Shown one piece after another: positions 58,803-64,000 of a DNA stretch of 64,000 nt. Source of the stretch: Ailanthus altissimus (taxonomy: Eukaryota; Streptophyta; Magnoliopsida; Sapindales; Simaroubaceae); assembly GCA_946807835.1 (NCBI GenBank), contig OX327712.1, forward strand, positions 19,734,001 to 19,798,000. The letters run 5' to 3'. A model generated the notes under the pieces. The model had not been told where the DNA came from, ran no database searches, and saw only the letters and a program-made list of their open reading frames with translations. A program made the position numbers and the translations under genes. The first letter of the stretch is position 1, and each line of letters opens with the position of its first letter.

Positions 58803-58975
58803 AGGGTATCTGAGGAGGAGAAGAAGAAGAAGAAGAGGATGATCAAAGACAAAAGAATATGTTAGGGTTTCTGAGGAGAATAAGAAGAAGACAGGATGAT
58901 CAAACACAAAAGAATGTGTTAGGGTTTCTGAGGAGAATAAGAAGAACAGGATGATCAAAGACAAAAGAATGTGTT
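58803..58975. repeat. Three tandem units of 55-61 bp in the gene leader
   Basis: Units begin at 58803, 58864 and 58921, each AGGGT(T/A)TCTGAGGAG, a GAAGAA-rich stretch, then GGATGATCAAA(G/C)ACAAAA and GAA(T/G)RTGTT. Units 2 and 3 are nearly identical. Unit 1 reaches into the coding start region. Confidence 0.85.
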
Positions 58976-59008
58976 TGTAAATTTGTGCTTCTCGCTGTGT
59001 TATTGATA

Positions 59009-59009
<1 letters not shown>

Positions 59010-59043
<34 letters not shown>
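59010..59043. repeat. (AT)n microsatellite
   Basis: About seventeen AT units upstream of the tandem leader repeats. Confidence 0.95.
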
Positions 59044-59045
<2 letters not shown>

Positions 59046-59679
59046 ACTAGCAAATAGCTTTTTCCTTATGCAAACTGGTTTTTGTTTTTTTTTAAAGTAA
59101 TTTTGTTTTGTAATTCTTTTCCGAGAAGTACATAGCTTCCTAATTGCATGGGAAATTCTCATCACAAAATTATATTTTATTCATCGATAAATATTTTATT
59201 ATTATCACAAAATTATATTTTATTCATTGATAAATTCTGGTGCAACAAAATTACCAAATCGAAAATGGGGTTTTTTTTATATAAAAAAAAGTTAGTTTTG
59301 GTAAGTAAAATTTATCAGAAAATTAAGATTTAAATTTTTAAATGATAAGATTTTATTTAATTGTACGAATTATGTATAAAATATATAAAAATGATAAAAT
59401 TTGATCCAATTTATAGTATAAACTATATATTGTTATTTTTGTAAAGAGAAAACAACAAAAGGTTAATCTGTAATGGGCTTGGGTCAAGTTGGGCTGTTGG
59501 GCCTTCGAGTGTTTGATGAAACCAAGAAAAAAAAAACAAAATCCTCTTTTCCCGCCTTCCCGCCTCTCAATCAAACGCTTTTGTCTTGTTTTAGAAGGGA
59601 GAAAAAATTATTTGAAGCTGCGAGTTTCAAACAACGGTATGCGGAGGAGCGATAGTAAGTAAGGGCTTAGTAGCTAGAA

Positions 59680-59733
59680 ATGGACACGCCAGATGAGCAG
59701 CAGGTCATTGGTTCTTCTCTCTCCAAATTCGAG
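59680..59733 (+). CDS. First exon of a probable TSO1-like CXC (CPP) gene
   Basis: ATG at 59680 opens MDTPDEQQVIGSSLSKFE, followed by GAG|GTTAAC, a donor in phase 0. Plant TSO1-like/tesmin CXC proteins (DNA-binding regulators of cell division and flower development) begin very similarly (MDTPE...SKFE, then DSPVFNYI), as I recall. The exon is only 18 codons, so identification rests on this start and the splice phase. Upstream is a C/T-rich leader (59550-59640). The next exon is not in the window. A degenerate copia element begins 130 bp downstream, presumably inside intron 1. If so, the intron is at least 4.2 kb. It could instead be a gene truncated by the insertion. Confidence 0.5.
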
Positions 59734-59863
59734 GTTAACCCTTCTGTCATTTTTTTGTTGGGATTTTGTGGGTAAATTTAGTTTGAAGTGAGTGAATCAA
59801 TTATGTGGGATTTAGGTTCTTGTTGGTATTTTGGTCATGATTTTGATCAGGGTCTTTTTTTTT

Positions 59864-60073
59864 TGTTAAAAATGTAAAGAGAATATATTTTATTTTGAAT
59901 TGTAAAGTTATATAATTGAGTTTTTATATAAACTGTAAACTTATTACATAATAGAAAAGTAACATATATAAAAAAATAATATTTTACAGTAATAACGTGT
60001 ATTTATGGTAGAAGAGTATAAAAGAATAATTCTGAAATGATTCCGGAATAATTCCAGAATTATTTCTTAATAT
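59864..60073 (-). repeat. 3' LTR of the copia element, about 210 bp
   Basis: On the minus strand it starts TATTAAGAAATAATTCTGG (TG mutated to TA) directly after the polypurine tract and ends TTTTTAACA. There is no partner for comparison. Confidence 0.5.
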
Positions 60074-60556
60074 CCCCCCCTTAAATTCAAGATGGCGCAG
60101 TAGAAGTAAGTTTGAGTTTGGAGACTAGAGCATGAAAACGGCGCGGAAGAAGAGATTTGATAAAAATATCAGCAGGTTGCTCCTCAGATGAGATGGAGTG
60201 GAGCATGATAGTGCCTTGAGAAACGTGTTGCCGAATAAAGTGACAATCTGTTTCAATATGTTTAGTTCGCTCATGAAACACATCATTGTGGGCAATTTGG
60301 ATAGCACTTTGATTGTTACAATAAAGATGTGTAGCTCCAGTATGAGAAATACCCATATCTTTAAGAAGCCAGCAGAGTCAGACAATTTCTTGGGTAGTAT
60401 CTGCAAGAGCACAGTATTCAGCTTCAGTACTTGAGCGAGCAACAACTGTCTGTTTCTTACTTTTTCACGAAAAAAGAGAATCACCCAAGAAAAGACAAAA
60501 TTCAGTAGTTGATCTACGATCCGTAGGATTACCGCCCAATCCGCATCAGCATAAGC

Positions 60557-61321
60557 TCATAACACAAGAGGAGAGTGAGCCAAAAAATGGAGACCGTGAA
60601 AAAGTGTACCTTTGAGATAACGTGTGGGATGTAAAAATGCATCGGTAGGAGAGCAAATATGAAGAACTGCTGCATAATGAGAGGTACGAGGAGCGGCCAT
60701 AAACTGACTCACAATATAAACAGCATGAGCAATGTTTGAGCGAGTAACTGTAAGATAGACCAAACTATCAACCAATTGACGATAAAGGGTAGCATCACTG
60801 AGAAGAGTACCATCAAAGGATCGGAGTTTGGCATTAGGCTTTAGAGGAGTGGAGGCAGTCTTACTGTCTGTCAACCCAGCTTTAGCAAGTAAATCGAATG
60901 CATATTTAGTCTGAGAAAGATAATACCCTGTAGAGTCGGATAGTACTTCAAGGCCAAGGAAATAATTAGGGTTGTCAAGATCTTTCATTTCAAAGTGTTG
61001 CTGAAGAAAGTTCTTGAGAGTGAAAATACCAAGAAGATAATCACCTGTGATAATCATATCATCAATATAGATAAGTAGGAGAACACAACCTTGTACCGTC
61101 TTGCGCACAAAAAGAGCTGAGTCATAAGGACTAGACTGAAAACCATGCTGAAGAATAGTCCCACTAAACTTTGCAAACCATGCACGATGAGCTTGTTTAA
61201 AACCATACAGAGCACGATAAAATTTACAGACTTTGCCTGAAGGATGTGGATAACCGGGAGGAGGCTTCATATACACTTCTTCAGTGAGATAACCATTGAG
61301 GAAAGCATTTTTGACATCCAT
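60557..61321 (-). pseudogene. copia reverse transcriptase, C-terminal part
   Basis: A 254-codon frame carrying MDVKNAFLNGYLTEEVYM, FYRALYGFKQAHRAWF, LLLIYIDDMIITG and DLDNPNYFLGLEV, all standard copia reverse transcriptase blocks. Near the end, HYAAVLHI is followed by about 11 extra residues (CSPTDAFLHPT) before RYLKGTLFHGLHF, which in related elements follow directly. It then stops before RNase H. A frameshift divides it from 61367-61594. Confidence 0.85.
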
Positions 61322-63429
61322 TTGAAATAATGTCCAACCACGAACTGCAGCAACAGCTAATAAACTTCAAACAGAAGTAAGTCTAGCAATTGGGGCAAAA
61401 GTTTCTTCATAATCTATGCCATATTCTTGGGTAAAGCCTTTGGCAACAAGGCGAACTTTATAAGGCTCAATAGATCCATCAGATTTGGTCTTGATCTTGT
61501 ACACCCATTTGCATCTAATAACAATTTTATTAGAATGAAAAGTAACAAAATCCCAAGTATATGAGTTCTCAAGGGCCTGCAATTCTTCTGTCATTGCTTG
61601 CTGTCAAACAGGATTAGAACTAGCATCGAAATATGATTGAGGCTCATATAAAGAAAGGGTAGTAGAGAAACAGTGATAATCATGAAGTTTAACGGGAAGT
61701 TCTCTTACCTGAGATGAACGACGAAGAAAGGGTATAGAGGAAGCCTCAGGGATGTTGAGAGCAGATCCTTCAGACGAGGTAGGAGGCTCAAAAGCAGACG
61801 TCGTTTCAGTAGATTCACCTGTATGAAACTCAGAAGAAATATCTGTAGGTAAAGTATCGGGAAAAAGATCAACAGAATTATCTGTAAAAAATTGTGACAT
61901 AGGAGGAGACACATATTTAAAATTAGATACAGAGGAAAATATCATATGCTCGAGAAAGACTATATGACGAGAAACACGAAGACGGTTAGATATAGGATCC
62001 CAACACCTATAACCTTTATATTCTATCTCGTATCCCAAGAAGCAACATAATCGAGTACGTGGCTCGAGTTTAGTATGCTTATGTTTTTGAAGTAGAACAA
62101 AACAAACACAACCAAATACTTTGAGGAGTTTGTAATTAGGTGGAGTTCCATAAAGATGCTCATAAGGTAACTTGTTCTCTATAACAGGAGAATGAATACG
62201 ATTAATGGTAAAGACAGTAGTTAAAGCAGCTTCTCCCCAAAAACGTTCAGGACAAGAGGAAGAGATAAGAAGAGCACGAGTAGTATCTAAAATGTGTTTG
62301 TGTTTACGTTCAGCTCTCCCATTTTGCTGAGATGTACTAGGACAAGACCTTTGACATATAGTACCGTGTTCCTATAAAAGATTTAAAAAAATCAGAATCT
62401 CTATACTCTATAGCATTATCAGTGCGAAAAACCTTAATAGGACATGAGAACTGAGTTTTAACCATCTAAGCAAAATCTCGATAAATTTTAGTAAATTCAG
62501 ATCGTTGTTTCATAAGGAACAACCAAGTATACCAAGAATAGTCATCAATGAATATCACAAAATATTTGGATCTTTCCATGTAGGATTTGGAGAAAGACCC
62601 CATATATCAGAATGTACAATATCAAATGGAGCATGAAAGACAGTAGTACCATTATCAAAAGGTAAGGCTAGTTGTTTAGTTAAAGAACATATAAGGTAAT
62701 CATCTTTATTATCAAAAATAATACATAAATGACCACTGGATACTAGAGATCGAATGCGATTGGTTGACGCATGACCCAAACGAGAATGCCAAAGATGTAA
62801 CGAAGGTACCGAAGAGGTAGATGCTGCAGACGAAGGATATTGAAAGGATAAATCTAAAGAGATAAGTTCATACAGATGTCCAACCTTACGGCCTGTACCA
62901 AGCGTCCGACCGGTCTTTGGATCCTGCACACAACAACCAGAAGCATTAAACAAGACATTAAGACCAAGTTTGCATAATTGACCAACAGACAAAAGATTTA
63001 AGATAAGGTTAGGAATAAAAAAGGTGTCAGATATAGAAATATTAGGGTAAGACACGTGACCAACATGGTTAACTTTCATGAGAGAACCATTAGCAGTTTG
63101 AATAGATAGTAAATAGGAATTAAAAGTTTTAGAGGAGAAAATTGTAGGATCAGAAGTCATGTGATTACAACATGAAGAGTTAAAATACTAAGAAGAATTA
63201 CCTGAAATATTGGAAGAAGCAGAAATTAAGGGTTTATCAGAATTAAAGAAGAGTAGACGGAGTAAAGATTCAAGGTTATTAAGGGAACGATTCACACTAT
63301 CCTGTACAGTAGTAACAGTAGCTCCTGTAAAAGTCGCACCTTGAGATGTTCCAGATATATGGCATGACTGAAGTAGAGTAGAACCGGCAGAAGTACTACA
63401 CTTATCCATAAATTCCAAAAAGAAAACTC

Positions 63430-63700
63430 ATTTTTTTCTAATAACAATCTAGTCCCTAAACTTGTATTAATTACAAGTAAACTCCCAAACTTTTAATAAT
63501 TACACATTAACCCCTTAAAATATAATAATTATAAAATAACCCCTAATTTCTCAAAAAATTATAAAATAACCCCTTTAAAATACTATAATTTCAAAAATAC
63601 CCTAAAACTTTTGAAAATTATAAAAAAAAGACCAAAAGAATAGGAAATTACGATCTAACCTGAAAATACTAAAAAAAATTATAAACAGGCCCTTAATAGA
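63430..63700. repeat. AT-rich leader of the copia element with short repeats
   Basis: Repeated TATAATTATAAAATAACCCCT-type words (63520-63590) lie between the gag remnant and a GC-rich segment. Confidence 0.45.
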
Positions 63701-64000
63701 ACCCAGTAAACTTCAGATGGCGCGTCCGGCTTGCTCCGACCTCTGATTGAAGTAAACTCGGCGGCGTTTGAACGGCCGGTAACTGAGGATTATTTTGGTT
63801 TGGGCGGTGTTGGTCACGCCGCCATATAACGGCCGAATTTGAAGTGAAAGTAATTGGCAGCAGTGAAGTTCCGGTGGAGCGTCCGGCGATTTTTGACCTC
63901 GGATTAGCACGTCAGTAGCGGCACTGAACGGCCGGTGATGGGGGAATTCGTTTGGTGTGGGCGGTGTCGTTCACGTCACCATAGAACGGCCGGGATTTGA
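63700..64000. repeat. GC-rich tandem repeat, period about 157 bp
   Basis: GCGTCCGGC (63722, 63879), GAACGGCCGG (63770, 63926), GGGCGGTGT (63802, 63959) and GGCCG(A/G)-ATTTGA (ending 63842, 64000) recur at 156-158 bp. Two units are visible and the array may continue beyond the window. Confidence 0.8.

Larger units (their letters stand above)
59864..64000 (-). mobile_element. Degenerate Ty1/copia retrotransposon, runs off the window
   Basis: Minus-strand order: short gag remnant (63188-63418), protease (NHMTSD near 63160) and pre-integrase (LWHSRLGHAS) in 62555-63160, integrase with several breaks (62040-62550), integrase end at 61604-62038 (YEIEYKGYRCWDP), reverse transcriptase at 61367-61594 ([20 protein letters not shown]) and 60557-61321 (MDVKNAFLNGYLTEEVYM, LLLIYIDDMIITG), RNase H at 60087-60356 (NNQSAIQIAHNDVFHERTKH). 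The catalytic YIDD is intact, but frameshifts separate the segments. A polypurine tract AAGGGGGGGA (about 60074-60084 on the minus strand) precedes the 3' LTR. The 5' LTR is outside the window. Confidence 0.9.

Noticed and set aside
58716..59165. Minus-strand 149-residue frame upstream of the intact paralogue
   Set aside because: It is the tandem leader repeat and (AT)n read in another frame. No sensible start.
1..64000. CRISPR arrays or bacterial-type operons
   Set aside because: None seen. The sequence is plant nuclear, and the short repeats are microsatellites or transposon-derived.

Overview
This is nuclear DNA of a eudicot plant. It is AT-rich, its genes carry many short GT-AG introns, it holds plant-only gene families (zeta-carotene desaturase, DUF868, an NDL protein), and it is littered with Ty1/copia and Ty3/gypsy elements. 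I cannot fix the order or species from the sequence alone. I joined exons by hand from splice sites, reading phase and remembered family sequence, with no transcript data.

Layout: 1-10.5 kb is retrotransposon debris: a minus-strand copia element (1.26 to about 5.8 kb), a dispersed repeat called family A here (about 5.9-7.83 kb), and the 3' half of a plus-strand copia element (7.84-10.51 kb) with its polypurine tract and LTR. At 10.9-11.6 kb lies an intronless ORF I do not recognise. It converges on a complete 14-exon zeta-carotene desaturase gene (ZDS, minus, 12.0-16.2 kb). A solo gypsy-type LTR with perfect 5-bp target duplications fills 17696-20411. A two-exon gene for a 64-residue protein (24 kb, minus) and a gene for a tail-anchored syntaxin-like protein (25.7-28.1 kb, minus) follow.

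From 28 to 35 kb the sequence is AT-rich intergenic DNA with MITEs, a likely LTR and a decayed tandem repeat. DUF868 is at 35.8-36.7 kb. A protein phosphatase 1 inhibitor-3-type gene is at 50.3 kb. Its probable 5'UTR exon lies at 41.4 kb, so the leader intron would be about 8.8 kb and would hold a nest of elements, including a very young non-autonomous gypsy element (42444-46033) with a gag-protease-chromodomain-like ORF and no polymerase, and a rearranged family A copy with long inverted arms. An 11-exon NDL (NDRG-like) gene occupies 52.8-56.0 kb. A tandem pair of unrecognised basic proteins is at 56.9-58.8 kb, and the upstream copy is frameshifted. The first exon of a probable TSO1-like CXC gene is at 59.7 kb, with a degenerate copia element (59.9 kb to the window end) just downstream.

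The host genes are ordinary single-copy plant genes with no operon-like relation. What stands out is the non-autonomous gypsy element, the inverted-arm family A copy, the tandem gene pair, the missing start codon of the syntaxin-like gene, and a possible in-frame cassette exon in ZDS.
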